Assembly: GCF_947495845.1 (NCBI RefSeq)
Contig: NZ_CANMAO010000008.1
Location: 1 to 64,000 of the forward strand
Direction of reading: 5' to 3'
DNA length: 64,000 nt
DNA from: an uncultured Endozoicomonas sp.
Lineage (GTDB): Bacteria > Pseudomonadota > Gammaproteobacteria > Pseudomonadales > Endozoicomonadaceae
Shown: piece after piece, positions 25,581 through 34,762 of the stretch
How the letters are laid out: each line of letters begins with the position of its first letter
How positions within the stretch are numbered: position 1 is the first letter of the stretch
Made by a program: the position numbers and the translations under genes
Notes under the pieces: model-generated
Told to the model about the DNA's origin: nothing
The model's database searches: none
Seen by the model: only the letters and a program-made list of their open reading frames with translations

Positions 25581-28500
25581 TTAGTTTTCTGCGGAGTGGT
25601 TATCTTCTGGCGTCGCTTCATTGCCCTCTGAGTCTTCTGACAGTTCATCTTCCGTAAATGAGTTGAAAAACTCTTTAGTTTTATCGATCAGATGATGAAT
25701 GTGCGGCACCATTATGCTGATTGCTTTTTGTATATGAATATCAATTTTATGAATATGGAATTGGTATTGTAGAGTCCGCAATTCATCTAACCGATAGTAG
25801 TTATGTGGAAGGGGTTCGCTATTATTCAGCCATGGTAGCTTACTGTGTAATTTTATACTTTTATCATAAGAAAGGTAGCCTGATTTATGGGGTGGCAGCT
25901 CGCGGTTCAGGTATTTGGTGATCGGGTCAATCACAGGGCGTAGAGTTTGTATGATTTGATCGCTAATTTCCTGCATTTGCCACATAAAAGAGCCAACTTC
26001 GTATAGTGGTTCGCTTTTGATCGTGCTGTTCGGCTCAATGGCCATGTCGGTTATTACGTTATCATCAGGGGCTGTGGAGCCTGGCTTTGGGGGGAGGCCG
26101 ATCTCATCGAGCAGGAATTCGATCTCTGTGTCTAAAGTCTGTTCTGTTGCCTTTTGCTGCACTGAAGGCGCTGATGAAGATTTGATTGGTTTTTTGTTAT
26201 CAGAGGTCGACGTTACGGGCAGCTGAAGCGCTTTCTTATGTTGTGATGATGTTTTGGGTTTTGAACTTAAAGGTGGCTCAATGTCATTTACTATACGCAC
26301 CGGTTCTTTCGCATAGCGCATGAATGGCAGTACATGGCCGAGTTTCTTTCGTAACCGGTTTGCCCCTTCCAGTGTTAAGTCAGGCCCTATGAGGACTCTG
26401 TAGAAACGTGTGCCTCGCACAAGAGCGCCCTGTATATATGCATTGAACCCTTCTGCCTTGACCATTGCCAGCGCCCTGTCAGCATTGGACTGTATTTTGA
26501 AGCTGCCAGCTTGCAGGTAAAATCCCGTGGGTAGAGGGCGAGGGATAAATGATGACTTCGTATCTACCGCTATTTCCGTTTCTATTTCCTGATCTTTGGT
26601 ATAGACCTCTTCTAATAATCTTGCGGCTTTCTCCTGGTTTTCTGTTCTTAGAGGAGTTGGCTCTGGTTTCTTAATTGATGCCTGCTCATCGGTTGGTGGT
26701 AACGTGTTTTTATGGTCACTAAACAGAGGCGGTTGTAGGTTGGATAGTTGGCTGACGGTTGATAGGGCAAATCGAGTAATGTCTTCTCTCAGCTCAAGAA
26801 TCTCATCAGATGATAATGTGTCGTGAGCCTGTTGCCAGTCACCCGGAACTCGCTTTTGCAAACTTCTGATCAGATCAACCGCTTGTTGATTACTTGCCAT
26901 GTCGTTCTGCAACCATTGTAACCAGCGTAAGTCCAGAGTGGCTTCATGGAGGTCGAGAAAACGCCGGTGAATATCAGGGGTCGCCCGACAATCGTCAGCA
27001 TCGGGATAGAGGTAGATAGTATCACCCGCTTCACCATCCGTCGGATCAAAAGGATCTGCCTCTGGCATACGACCATGCCATTGCAGATAACCGTCAGCAC
27101 CAACCCGCCATTGGTAGAAGCCAGCGGCTAACCTTGGATCTGGGAAGTTGTATAACCAGACCATGCTGTTCTGCCTCAGTACCTGAATCCGTATGGTTGA
27201 TGCATTCATACCATGGCTCATGAGAACCAGGTCGGTTTTTTTTGCCAGTTCACTTTGAAATCCAAGGGAAGCGTGTTTCAACAGTGCTGTTTTGCTTCGA
27301 GCCTGATCCATTTGTTCGAGATTAGGTTCTTCGAAAGTTGACCAGTATATTTCGGGCAAATCCATGGATGCCATTGCCCGTTTCAAATTGAGTAGATCGA
27401 CACCGGCCTTGCTTTCACCTTTCTGGTTTACCAGTTGTTTCAGAGGAGAATAGGCCAGAGTGGTGCCAGTAAACCCTGATTTTTTAATCATATTAAGTTG
27501 TTTGATAAATCGCTGACGCCCGGCATCGGTGGATGGAATAGCGAAACTGGGGGCGACGGTGCTGAACCCATGGGTGGTCATTAAAGATAAATCGCAGGTA
27601 ACGGCTCTGAGCTGACGGTTCTCCATACCGCTGAACCATTGATAAAACGGTGCTGATTCAATATATAGCCCGATCGGGTGCTCAAGTTTAGGTAACAGAA
27701 TAGGCATTACCCTTACAGTGTACTTTTTCAGATGCAGGGTGCCATGGCTTAACACTTGCACTTCACCGTGATACACACCGGGTTTTGCGCTATCTGGGAT
27801 ATGCACCTGAATATGGAGTCTCCGAGGGCGATCTTTAAAGAAACGGATGTTTTCCATGTCCGATCGCAAATAGCTATCATCTACGATCAACGATTTTGCA
27901 TCGGGGGTTGGTCTTTCGTAGCGCCAGTGTCCATAGCGACGGGATACGTTCAGCGGTGTTCTATCAGGGTCTCGTGGTGGGGGAATAACGACCATAGGTG
28001 CTCTGTCATCAAGCGTACTGTGTACTTCAAAAGCCAGATTCAAGATCGTGTTCTGAGCGGCAAGGTACTCACCCTGATTATTTTTTATCTGTTGGCTAAT
28101 ATCCTGTAGTGCGATGATATTGCCGCTACTAACAGGTTTTGACTCAGAACGGTCATCCGCGATCGGCCATCTAAGCAGGTAGCGGTGGCGGCGATTTTCT
28201 TGAACTACCTCGGCAAATCGACCTTCAGGAGGTTCCAGAACAAGGCCTGCCAGATATCGGCTGGCCGAATCACCGTAGAGTCGAATGTTGAGAAGCCCAT
28301 CGTTCACCTTCACCAGCTTGGAGATGAACCCATCCCGGCGGCGACCAATCAGTGACCAGAGGTCACCATCAACTACTGCTTCCTGCTTGTTTCCTGCCAG
28401 ATAGTTGTTTTTTATCCACTGATCCTGAGTCAGGCTGTGCTGGTGTATTATTGTGTCGTTGGCGGTAATCGTTCGTTGGAGAAAATGGGGGATATACTGC

Positions 28501-29207
28501 CTCCTCCCTTGGTCCTGAACCCACAGGCTCAGTCGCCACAGGCCGTCTGGCCAGGGTATCTGAACCAGATCGATGCCTGAAATTCCGTCTTGAATCAAAG
28601 GGTCACCCGAAGGGCTACGAAGCATTTTCATGGTGCCTTCCAGGTAGTAATGCTTTTTTTCAATGAGGGTGAATTTCGGAAAAATTTGTCCCCCTGAATG
28701 ACCGAAATCCAAAGCCAGTGTTTGCTCAGGAAGTGCTTTGTCGGAGTTAATGGCTATGCGTTCTAGCGTGATGCCGTTTTGATTATCCGGTGACTCTATT
28801 CGAATCTCTGCATAGGGCTGGAGAAGAGGTTCGTTTCCTTTAGAGGTACGTAGGCCTGTAAAGGGTACTACCAGCTGGAACTCTCCTGCGGGAAGGGAAA
28901 AGTGCTGGACATTGGAAGACGGTTCTTTGTTTTCCTTGCTCTCGATACGTATAAGCAGGGAGGCCAACTGAATAGAGGTGTTTTGACCACGGATAATCAG
29001 TTCGCTGCCAGATCGATACCATTCAGGGCCAAAGGTGAAGGAAGCGGGGAGTTGCTGATTATGATTGAGTAATACCTGCTCACTACGAACAGGCGAAACG
29101 ATCATAAAGAGAAGAAATAAAGCAGGCTTGTTAAAAAGGCGTCTCAATAATAAACCGCCGAGGCTGATGATCTCTCTAAACTCTGGAAAATAAGCATCCT
29201 GTGGCAT
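25581..29207 (-). CDS. Large glycosidase-like protein with SPOR domain
   Basis: 1208 residues. A hydrophobic N-terminal segment (about 24-42, FNKPALFLLFMIVSPVRS) is the likely export signal. The annotated ATG at 29207 has no clear ribosome binding site, so an internal start is possible. Residues about 510-770 look like a TIM-barrel glycoside-hydrolase fold of the DUF4091 kind: GLYIES, IYWSTFEEPN (about 626), VWLYNFPDPRLAAGFYQWR, and a closing DLRWLQWLQN. A SPOR domain follows at about 890-965 (FYLQAGSFKIQSNADRAL, FYRVLIGP), which in the family binds peptidoglycan stripped of stem peptides. The tail (about 970-1208) is Pro/Lys/Ser-rich and then helical. Envelope location is likely; catalytic activity is inferred. 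Confidence 0.65.
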   Translation of the reverse strand: MPQDAYFPEFREIISLGGLLLRRLFNKPALFLLFMIVSPVRSEQVLLNHNQQLPASFTFGPEWYRSGSELIIRGQNTSIQLASLLIRIESKENKEPSSNVQHFSLPAGEFQLVVPFTGLRTSKGNEPLLQPYAEIRIESPDNQNGITLERIAINSDKALPEQTLALDFGHSGGQIFPKFTLIEKKHYYLEGTMKMLRSPSGDPLIQDGISGIDLVQIPWPDGLWRLSLWVQDQGRRQYIPHFLQRTITANDTIIHQHSLTQDQWIKNNYLAGNKQEAVVDGDLWSLIGRRRDGFISKLVKVNDGLLNIRLYGDSASRYLAGLVLEPPEGRFAEVVQENRRHRYLLRWPIADDRSESKPVSSGNIIALQDISQQIKNNQGEYLAAQNTILNLAFEVHSTLDDRAPMVVIPPPRDPDRTPLNVSRRYGHWRYERPTPDAKSLIVDDSYLRSDMENIRFFKDRPRRLHIQVHIPDSAKPGVYHGEVQVLSHGTLHLKKYTVRVMPILLPKLEHPIGLYIESAPFYQWFSGMENRQLRAVTCDLSLMTTHGFSTVAPSFAIPSTDAGRQRFIKQLNMIKKSGFTGTTLAYSPLKQLVNQKGESKAGVDLLNLKRAMASMDLPEIYWSTFEEPNLEQMDQARSKTALLKHASLGFQSELAKKTDLVLMSHGMNASTIRIQVLRQNSMVWLYNFPDPRLAAGFYQWRVGADGYLQWHGRMPEADPFDPTDGEAGDTIYLYPDADDCRATPDIHRRFLDLHEATLDLRWLQWLQNDMASNQQAVDLIRSLQKRVPGDWQQAHDTLSSDEILELREDITRFALSTVSQLSNLQPPLFSDHKNTLPPTDEQASIKKPEPTPLRTENQEKAARLLEEVYTKDQEIETEIAVDTKSSFIPRPLPTGFYLQAGSFKIQSNADRALAMVKAEGFNAYIQGALVRGTRFYRVLIGPDLTLEGANRLRKKLGHVLPFMRYAKEPVRIVNDIEPPLSSKPKTSSQHKKALQLPVTSTSDNKKPIKSSSAPSVQQKATEQTLDTEIEFLLDEIGLPPKPGSTAPDDNVITDMAIEPNSTIKSEPLYEVGSFMWQMQEISDQIIQTLRPVIDPITKYLNRELPPHKSGYLSYDKSIKLHSKLPWLNNSEPLPHNYYRLDELRTLQYQFHIHKIDIHIQKAISIMVPHIHHLIDKTKEFFNSFTEDELSEDSEGNEATPEDNHSAEN

Positions 29208-29269
29208 GTGATGAGCTGCTTGTAGAAGAAAGCGGTTTTGAACCTTTTATATCGCCATCTGCCAAAAAT

Positions 29270-29323
29270 GCTTGAAATTTGATAGTTGCTTGAAATTTGA
29301 TAGTTGCTTGAAATTTGATGGTA
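29270..29323 (+). repeat. Three tandem copies of an 18-bp unit
   Basis: GCTTGAAATTTGATAGTT repeats at 29270, 29288 and 29306, the third diverging at its end. It lies in the roughly 200-bp gap between the SPOR protein gene and the divergent acyltransferase gene, so copy number would change promoter spacing. Confidence 0.85.
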
Positions 29324-29404
29324 GAAGGCAGCCCGCTGTGTCAGGATAGCGGCACCTTGTTGCAACACGATTACCCAATAATAACTAAGACTTTGTGTGC
29401 CCAT

Positions 29405-30307
29405 ATGTTGTCATTTCTTCCTGCCTTTTTAAGGGGCGTTATTTCGACCCTGATTCTAGTGATTAACACCCTATTTTTTTCAGTGCCTTTGCTGTTATTT
29501 AGCGTCAGTCGTTTTCTGGTGCCTATCAAAGCCTGGCATAAACTGTGTACTCGAATATGTATTGCCCTGGCCGAAAGTTGGATCAGCGTAAACAGTGGTT
29601 GGATGCGACTGACGAGACCATTGAAGTGGCAGATAGAAGGGCTTGAGTCATTGGAGAAAAATGACTGGTATCTGGTGACCTGTAATCATCAATCCTGGGC
29701 GGATATATTTATTGTTCAACATTTGATGAATCGCAGAATACCCATGTTGAAATTCTTTCTGAAGAAAGAACTGATCTGGGTACCAGTGATCGGGCTTAGC
29801 TGGTGGGCTCTCGACTTTCCGTTCATGAAACGGTACTCCAAAGCATACTTGGAGAAGCATCCTGAAAAGCGTGGGGAAGATCTGAAAGCTACCCGGAAGG
29901 CCTGTGAGAAATTCCGGGATGTGCCCGTCTCTGTGTTTAACTTTATGGAGGGCACACGGTTCACCGAAACCAAACATAAACAACAGCAGTCTTCATTCCG
30001 TTATCTTCTCAAGCCACGGGCTGGTGGTGTTGGCTTTGTGTTGGGCGCTATGGGAAATCAGCTGAAAACGCTTATTAATATCACCATCGTGTATCAAAAT
30101 ACCGTTCCGGGCTTTTGGGATTTTCTGTGTGGTAAACACGACAGCATAAGTGTAACTATCGAAAAGCAGTCCATCGCAGAAACCTATCTCGGTAAAGATT
30201 ACAGTACGGATGATGATTTCCGTGGAGAATGCCAAGAGTGGGTAAACGATCTCTGGAAAGAAAAAGACCGTTTAATTCTCACGATTAAAGAAGACGCCGG
30301 TGCATAG
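29405..30307 (+). CDS. YihG-like 1-acyl-glycerol-phosphate acyltransferase family protein
   Basis: 300 residues from the ATG at 29405; the upstream frame to 29315 reads through the tandem repeat. Two N-terminal membrane stretches (about 1-45) precede the PlsC-type domain with the catalytic NHQSWAD (HX4D, about residue 98) and the acceptor motif FMEGTRFT (about 180). YihG proteins acylate lysophospholipids at the inner membrane. It is divergent from the SPOR-domain gene and appears to be transcribed alone. Confidence 0.82.
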   Translation: MLSFLPAFLRGVISTLILVINTLFFSVPLLLFSVSRFLVPIKAWHKLCTRICIALAESWISVNSGWMRLTRPLKWQIEGLESLEKNDWYLVTCNHQSWADIFIVQHLMNRRIPMLKFFLKKELIWVPVIGLSWWALDFPFMKRYSKAYLEKHPEKRGEDLKATRKACEKFRDVPVSVFNFMEGTRFTETKHKQQQSSFRYLLKPRAGGVGFVLGAMGNQLKTLINITIVYQNTVPGFWDFLCGKHDSISVTIEKQSIAETYLGKDYSTDDDFRGECQEWVNDLWKEKDRLILTIKEDAGA

Positions 30308-30595
30308 TTAAAAATTGTAACCTGCTTTGAAATATCAGGAGACCGCAGAGGAACTGGTGATATAATCGCCGATCATGTGCCCCTCAAACGGTCTTCTGTG
30401 TCGAGAGTGTTAAATAGTTCCCTACTCTAAACCTTGAAAAACGGTAAGGTTTAAGAATCAGTTCTACGGGAAATCACTATCTGCGAATACTCACTGGCAA
30501 TTGGTATTATCTGCTATACCAATGATTACAGCATTCCTCGCAGAGTCGGGCGGGCAGTCATCATTTATAAGGCTATCGGTAAGAGGAACTAACTA

Positions 30596-31357
30596 ATGCT
30601 TCCGGTTGAACGTCGCGAACATATTCTTGCATTTGTTGAAGAGAAGGGCTGTGCCAATATCGAAGAAATGGCAGAGCGTTTTGATGTATCCCAAATGACG
30701 ATTCGTCGTGACATCCGAACTCTGGAGCAAGAAGATAAACTGCGTGTGACTTATGGTGGTGCCGTTTCCAAAAGCTTTTTGATGGAAGACATTCCTTACG
30801 AAAAGAAAAATGCAGTTAATATTGAAGAAAAGAAATCCATTGCCCATGAAGCTCTGAAGCATGTTCGTGAAGGGCAAATCGTCCTGCTCGACTCTGGAAC
30901 CAGTACCATGGCTCTGGCTAAGTTGATGATGCGGATGAAAGTCACCGTCATCACCACAGACCTGAAGATCGCACTGCAGTTGTCTGATTCTTCCACTGTT
31001 AAGGTTTATACGACAGGTGGTAATGTCAGCGCGATCACTAAAGCCCATACTGATGTGGCGGCACTGTCATTTCTGGATAGTATTAATGCGGACATCGCTT
31101 TTCTGGCAACCAATAGCTGGAGCCTGCATAACGGTGTGACCACCGCTTCCAATGATCATTACTATATTCGTAGTAAGATGATGGATCGTGCTAACAAGAC
31201 GGTTCTGCTGGCGGATTCCAGCAAGTACGGCGCTTCCAGTATGAAGACGATCTGTCGTCTGGAAGATCTGGACTGCATCATTTCTGACACCAAGTTTGAT
31301 GAAGAGAGCGTTGCTGCTATCCGTGAAGCGGGCGGTAATATTATTCTTCCTTCTTAA
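30596..31357 (+). CDS. DeoR/GlpR-family transcriptional regulator
   Basis: 253 residues, the normal family length. The N-terminal winged helix (about 5-57) has ANIEEMAERFDVSQMTIRRDIRTL, the classic DeoR recognition helix. The C-terminal sugar-phosphate sensor domain (about 75-235) has LLDSGTSTMALAKL and VLLADSSKYG. No sugar catabolic gene lies nearby, so its effector cannot be inferred; the GlpR-like sequence is generic. It has a GAGG ribosome binding site. Confidence 0.85.
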   Translation: MLPVERREHILAFVEEKGCANIEEMAERFDVSQMTIRRDIRTLEQEDKLRVTYGGAVSKSFLMEDIPYEKKNAVNIEEKKSIAHEALKHVREGQIVLLDSGTSTMALAKLMMRMKVTVITTDLKIALQLSDSSTVKVYTTGGNVSAITKAHTDVAALSFLDSINADIAFLATNSWSLHNGVTTASNDHYYIRSKMMDRANKTVLLADSSKYGASSMKTICRLEDLDCIISDTKFDEESVAAIREAGGNIILPS

Positions 31358-31372
31358 TTCCTGTTTGTGTGT

Positions 31373-31396
31373 AAAAGGGAGCTTGCGCTCCCTTTT
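31373..31396. terminator. Bidirectional terminator between the regulator gene and hslR
   Basis: AAAAGGGAGC and GCTCCCTTTT form a perfect ten-base stem with a TTGC loop. Poly-A on one side and poly-T on the other allow use from both strands; it reaches the last base of hslR. Confidence 0.85.
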
Positions 31397-31785
31397 TAGT
31401 AATCAGCCTTGTGCTTCATTATTTCCCGTCGTTGTTTTTTGTCCGGGCGATGATCAGGTCTTGGTGTAGCGCCACGCAGTGCTTTTCGGTTTTCTGCTGC
31501 CTTTTCTCTGGCCTTAATGCTTTCCTCTGTTTCTGCGTAAAGTTGTTGTGCCAGTTCTGCCTTTTGACGCTTGTCACTCAGTGCTGCAACGAGGACGATT
31601 CGTTCATCCCAGCCTGTACGAAGCTTTACCACATCGCCAACCTTGGGTTCTTTACCGGGTTTGCATCGCTGGCCATTCAAGTGAACTTTGCCGCCATCTA
31701 TGGCTTCTTTGGCGATGCTGCGAGTTTTATAAAAACGGGCAGCCCATAGCCATTTATCAAGTCGAATCTTGTCGTTGTTACTCAT
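31396..31785 (-). CDS. hslR: Ribosome-associated heat shock protein Hsp15
   Basis: 129 residues. The S4 RNA-binding domain occupies about 6-55 (IRLDKWLWAARFYKTRSIAKEAI, GKVHLNGQRCKPG), followed by a Lys/Arg-rich C-terminal tail. Hsp15 binds stalled 50S subunits carrying nascent chains and helps rescue them after heat stress. It lies 37 bp after yrfG, an order conserved in E. coli (yrfG-hslR). Confidence 0.93.
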   Translation of the reverse strand: MSNNDKIRLDKWLWAARFYKTRSIAKEAIDGGKVHLNGQRCKPGKEPKVGDVVKLRTGWDERIVLVAALSDKRQKAELAQQLYAETEESIKAREKAAENRKALRGATPRPDHRPDKKQRREIMKHKADY

Positions 31786-31821
31786 AAAAAACTACTTAGC
31801 TTTAAAATGGGGTATTTTGGG

Positions 31822-32484
31822 TTAGACAGTTTCTGGTGCCAAAAGATCCCTGAAGTCGGTAACTGCATTATAAGAGCCGGTATTCCATTTACCTTGTTTA
31901 CTATCAGGGTGGCTGATAGCCAGTAATTGAGCAATACCGTAGGTTTTTGCAGAATCCAGAATACTGACATTGTCATCTATGAATAAAGCTCGTTCTTTAT
32001 TCAGATTGATATCCGCTTCTAATGCCTGCCAGAAGGCTGGATTTTCTTTTGGATAACCATAGTCGTGAGAGCTGATAAGTTTATCAAAGTAGTGAGACAT
32101 CGGCAGGTATTCTAGTTTCAGGGATAGACTTCCCCTATGGGCATTGGTGATCATGATCACCTGCTTGCCATGGTCTTTGATATTCTGGAGAAATGCTTCT
32201 GCATGAGGTCTGAATGAGATCAAGTGCGTCACTTCACGCTTCATAGCCATAATGTCCAGATCCAGCTCTTTAGCCCAGTGATCAAGACAGTACCACTGCA
32301 GCTTACCGTAAATGTCCGTGAAGCGGGGTTCCAGATCTATTTTTGCCTTTTCCAGCGTGATGCCCTGTTTTTCAGCGTATCGTTGTGGGACGAACTCCTG
32401 CCAGAAGTAATTATCAAAATGCAGGTCAAGCAGTGTACCGTCCATATCAAGCAGCACGGTATCAATGGTATTCCAGTCAATCAT
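31822..32484 (-). CDS. yrfG: GMP/IMP nucleotidase (HAD family)
   Basis: 220 residues. HAD motif I is LLDMDGTLLDLHFD (about 11-24), motif II includes IMITNAH, and motif IV is ALFIDDNVSIL. YrfG dephosphorylates purine nucleoside monophosphates. The extended N-terminal part (NYFWQEFVPQRYAEKQGI) is characteristic of YrfG. It is the first gene of the yrfG-hslR pair, divergent from the unknown gene at 32635. Confidence 0.92.
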   Translation of the reverse strand: MIDWNTIDTVLLDMDGTLLDLHFDNYFWQEFVPQRYAEKQGITLEKAKIDLEPRFTDIYGKLQWYCLDHWAKELDLDIMAMKREVTHLISFRPHAEAFLQNIKDHGKQVIMITNAHRGSLSLKLEYLPMSHYFDKLISSHDYGYPKENPAFWQALEADINLNKERALFIDDNVSILDSAKTYGIAQLLAISHPDSKQGKWNTGSYNAVTDFRDLLAPETV

Positions 32485-32634
32485 TGTCCGGGTTCTCCTG
32501 AAAGTTATATGAGCAGTTATAACGCCAGCAGAGCTCTGTTGGACTAGGCTCTATGCTGTCAGGCATAACTGGCTTTGAAGCCATTATGAGTCGCTGGCTC
32601 GACCTACTTTTCATCAACGCAGGGCGTGTAGATC

Positions 32635-33297
32635 ATGAAGTTGTTATCTGTGACGCTGAGAGTGTGCTCATTGGTACTTGCAGCGCTATGTTTTAACGTG
32701 GCAGCAAGTCATCAAGACCCGTTACTAATATCAGAAATAGACGCCAGTCGGCAACTGGCAGGAAATATCATCGTCGGTGCTGATACTGATACGACAGTCG
32801 AAAACGAAGAGGAAGTGCTACAGAAACTGGCGCAGGAGATTCTGGTTGCTGTCAGGGATCAAAACTATACGAAAATGGCTTCATATTATACAGCTGAGGC
32901 GCTGGCAGACTTTAAATACAGTTTTCTTGTTGGTAGTAAATCAAGATTATTAAGGAGAGCTTTGCCAGATAGCGTTGATCAGTTGAAAAATCTTGCGCCT
33001 TTAGATTTTATGAGCACAGTCATGAGGCAAGTTGTGGTTAAACTGATCGCTGACTTTGGAATGCCCATGAGTATTTTGCATCCGGAAATTATTCGTGTTG
33101 AGATTTGGAATGAAGGCAAGGAAGGAATGGTCACCTATTCAGATATGAGCTCAGCAATTAATAAGCTGGAAACCGTCGTCGAAGAAACAGAAGGGTATGT
33201 TAAGATTGGTGGGCAATGGCATCCACTTGTTTACTTCTTTTCAGATATCATAGAAGAGATGCTGAACCTGATCATTTTGACGGAATCTTTTGGCTAA
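32635..33297 (+). CDS. Secreted protein of unknown function
   Basis: 220 residues with a signal peptide (hydrophobic core about 7-23, cleavage near NVAASHQ). A helical segment (about 57-95, EEVLQKLAQEILVAVRDQNY) is followed by a mixed domain ending in WHPLVYFFSDIIEEML; the spacing slightly resembles NTF2-like or DUF4878-type folds but no family is recognised. It sits between yrfG and nudE, which are often close neighbours, so it looks like an insertion in a conserved region. Confidence 0.6.
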   Translation: MKLLSVTLRVCSLVLAALCFNVAASHQDPLLISEIDASRQLAGNIIVGADTDTTVENEEEVLQKLAQEILVAVRDQNYTKMASYYTAEALADFKYSFLVGSKSRLLRRALPDSVDQLKNLAPLDFMSTVMRQVVVKLIADFGMPMSILHPEIIRVEIWNEGKEGMVTYSDMSSAINKLETVVEETEGYVKIGGQWHPLVYFFSDIIEEMLNLIILTESFG

Positions 33298-33332
33298 CTC
33301 CTTACTCAGTCCCTAATAATATTCAGGTAACT

Positions 33333-33935
33333 ATGACCGAAAAAACGCTCTGCAAACAGAAACCGCTGATCCGCTCCCGACGCGAGCTTGCACGCACCAA
33401 ATTGTTTTCGATCGAGGCGCTGGATATTCAGTTCTCCAATGGCGAAGAGCGTATTTATGAGCGTTTAGGAGAGTTTAATACCGGCCATCGTGGCGTCATG
33501 GTAGTGCCATTATTAGACGATGGTCGTTTTATGATGATTCAGGAATATGCAGCCGGTACTGAAGATTATCAGCTAACACTGCCCAAAGGACTGGTTGAGC
33601 CAGGGGAAACTCTCGAAGCCGGCGCAAACCGTGAGTTAATGGAAGAAATCGGTTTTGGTGCCAGAGTGTGGTTTGATATGGGGGAGTTGACGCTTTCCCC
33701 AAACTATATGAAACGGAAAATCCACCTGTTTGTCGCTCAGAACTTGTATGAAAGTAAGCTGGAAGGTGATGAGCCAGAACCACTTGAAGTGGAAGCGTTT
33801 ACGTTTGATGAGTTAATGACTCTGTGTCAGAGGTCAGACTTAACGGAAGCCAGAGTGATTGCAGCACTGTTTCTTGTGCGTGAAAAGTTGAGAATGGGCG
33901 GCTTTTCTGATGATCAGGAGAGCAAAGTAAAATGA
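33333..33935 (+). CDS. nudE: ADP compounds hydrolase NudE
   Basis: 200 residues from the ATG at 33333; the longer frame to 33216 overlaps the upstream gene. The Nudix box GLVEPGETLEAGANRELMEEIGF fits GX5EX7REUXEEXGU exactly (about 83-105). NudE hydrolyses ADP-ribose, Ap3A and NADH. Its stop overlaps the cysQ start (ATGA), so both are coupled. Confidence 0.93.
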   Translation: MTEKTLCKQKPLIRSRRELARTKLFSIEALDIQFSNGEERIYERLGEFNTGHRGVMVVPLLDDGRFMMIQEYAAGTEDYQLTLPKGLVEPGETLEAGANRELMEEIGFGARVWFDMGELTLSPNYMKRKIHLFVAQNLYESKLEGDEPEPLEVEAFTFDELMTLCQRSDLTEARVIAALFLVREKLRMGGFSDDQESKVK

Positions 33936-34762
33936 CCGTTTTTTCCGTTGAATCTCTTATTCCAGATCTTTTAGCCATCGCCAGAAAGGCGGGTGATGAA
34001 ATAATGGCTATCTACCACCTTGAAGATCAGGGTATTAGAACCAAATCTGACTCTACGCCTGTGACTAAAGCGGATTTAGCCGCTAATGCTGTGATTATTA
34101 AGGGGCTTGAATCACTCCCGGTAAATTACCCAATTTTATCTGAAGAGTCTGAACATAAAGACTGGGCTATTCGTCAACAGTGGCAGCGTTATTGGCTGGT
34201 GGATCCCCTTGATGGCACGAAAGAGTTTATCAACCGAAACGGGCAGTTTACGGTGAATATTGCCTTGATTGACCAGCGCTATCCGATACTTGGCATTGTT
34301 TATGTACCCTGTATGGATACTGTTTATTATGGTGGTAAGGGGCTGGGTTCATGGAAGCAAGAGGGGGCTTCAGCTGCCGTTGCTATTTCCCCAAGAAAGT
34401 TTGAGCCAGAGATTGACGTGGTAGTACTTGGCAGTCGCAGTTATGGATCGGAAAGAGCTCAGCAGTATATAGAAGGGCTTCAAGCGATGCATCCGAACCT
34501 GGAACTTAAGAAAATGGGAAGCTCGTTAAAAAGTTGCGCGGTGGCAGAAGGTAGTGCGGATATGTACCCACGGCTGGGGCCTACCTCTGAATGGGATACA
34601 GGGGCAGCTCAAGCTGTTGTTGAAGGCGCTGGCGGTATTTTTCTGGATTCTGAAGGAATGCGTTTCAGTTACAACCAGAAAGAAAGTCTGATTAATTCAG
34701 ACTTTCTGGTAATGGGTGACAGACAAGTAGAGTTAGCGGATTTCTGGCCGCCTAAGGTGTGA
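33932..34762 (+). CDS. cysQ: 3'(2'),5'-bisphosphate nucleotidase CysQ
   Basis: 276 residues of the inositol-monophosphatase superfamily. Metal ligands are in ILSEES (about 69-74) and DPLDGTKEF (about 90-98), with the C-terminal WDTGAAQAVVEGAGG (about 212-226). CysQ removes the 3' phosphate from PAP produced during sulfate assimilation. It is coupled to nudE and its last bases overlap the convergent unknown gene by 11 bp. Confidence 0.94.
   Translation: MTVFSVESLIPDLLAIARKAGDEIMAIYHLEDQGIRTKSDSTPVTKADLAANAVIIKGLESLPVNYPILSEESEHKDWAIRQQWQRYWLVDPLDGTKEFINRNGQFTVNIALIDQRYPILGIVYVPCMDTVYYGGKGLGSWKQEGASAAVAISPRKFEPEIDVVVLGSRSYGSERAQQYIEGLQAMHPNLELKKMGSSLKSCAVAEGSADMYPRLGPTSEWDTGAAQAVVEGAGGIFLDSEGMRFSYNQKESLINSDFLVMGDRQVELADFWPPKV

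Noticed and set aside
29144-29404. Minus-strand frame with NYQISS repeats
   Set aside because: The repeats come from the 18-bp DNA tandem repeat; it overlaps the SPOR gene start and has no supporting motif.
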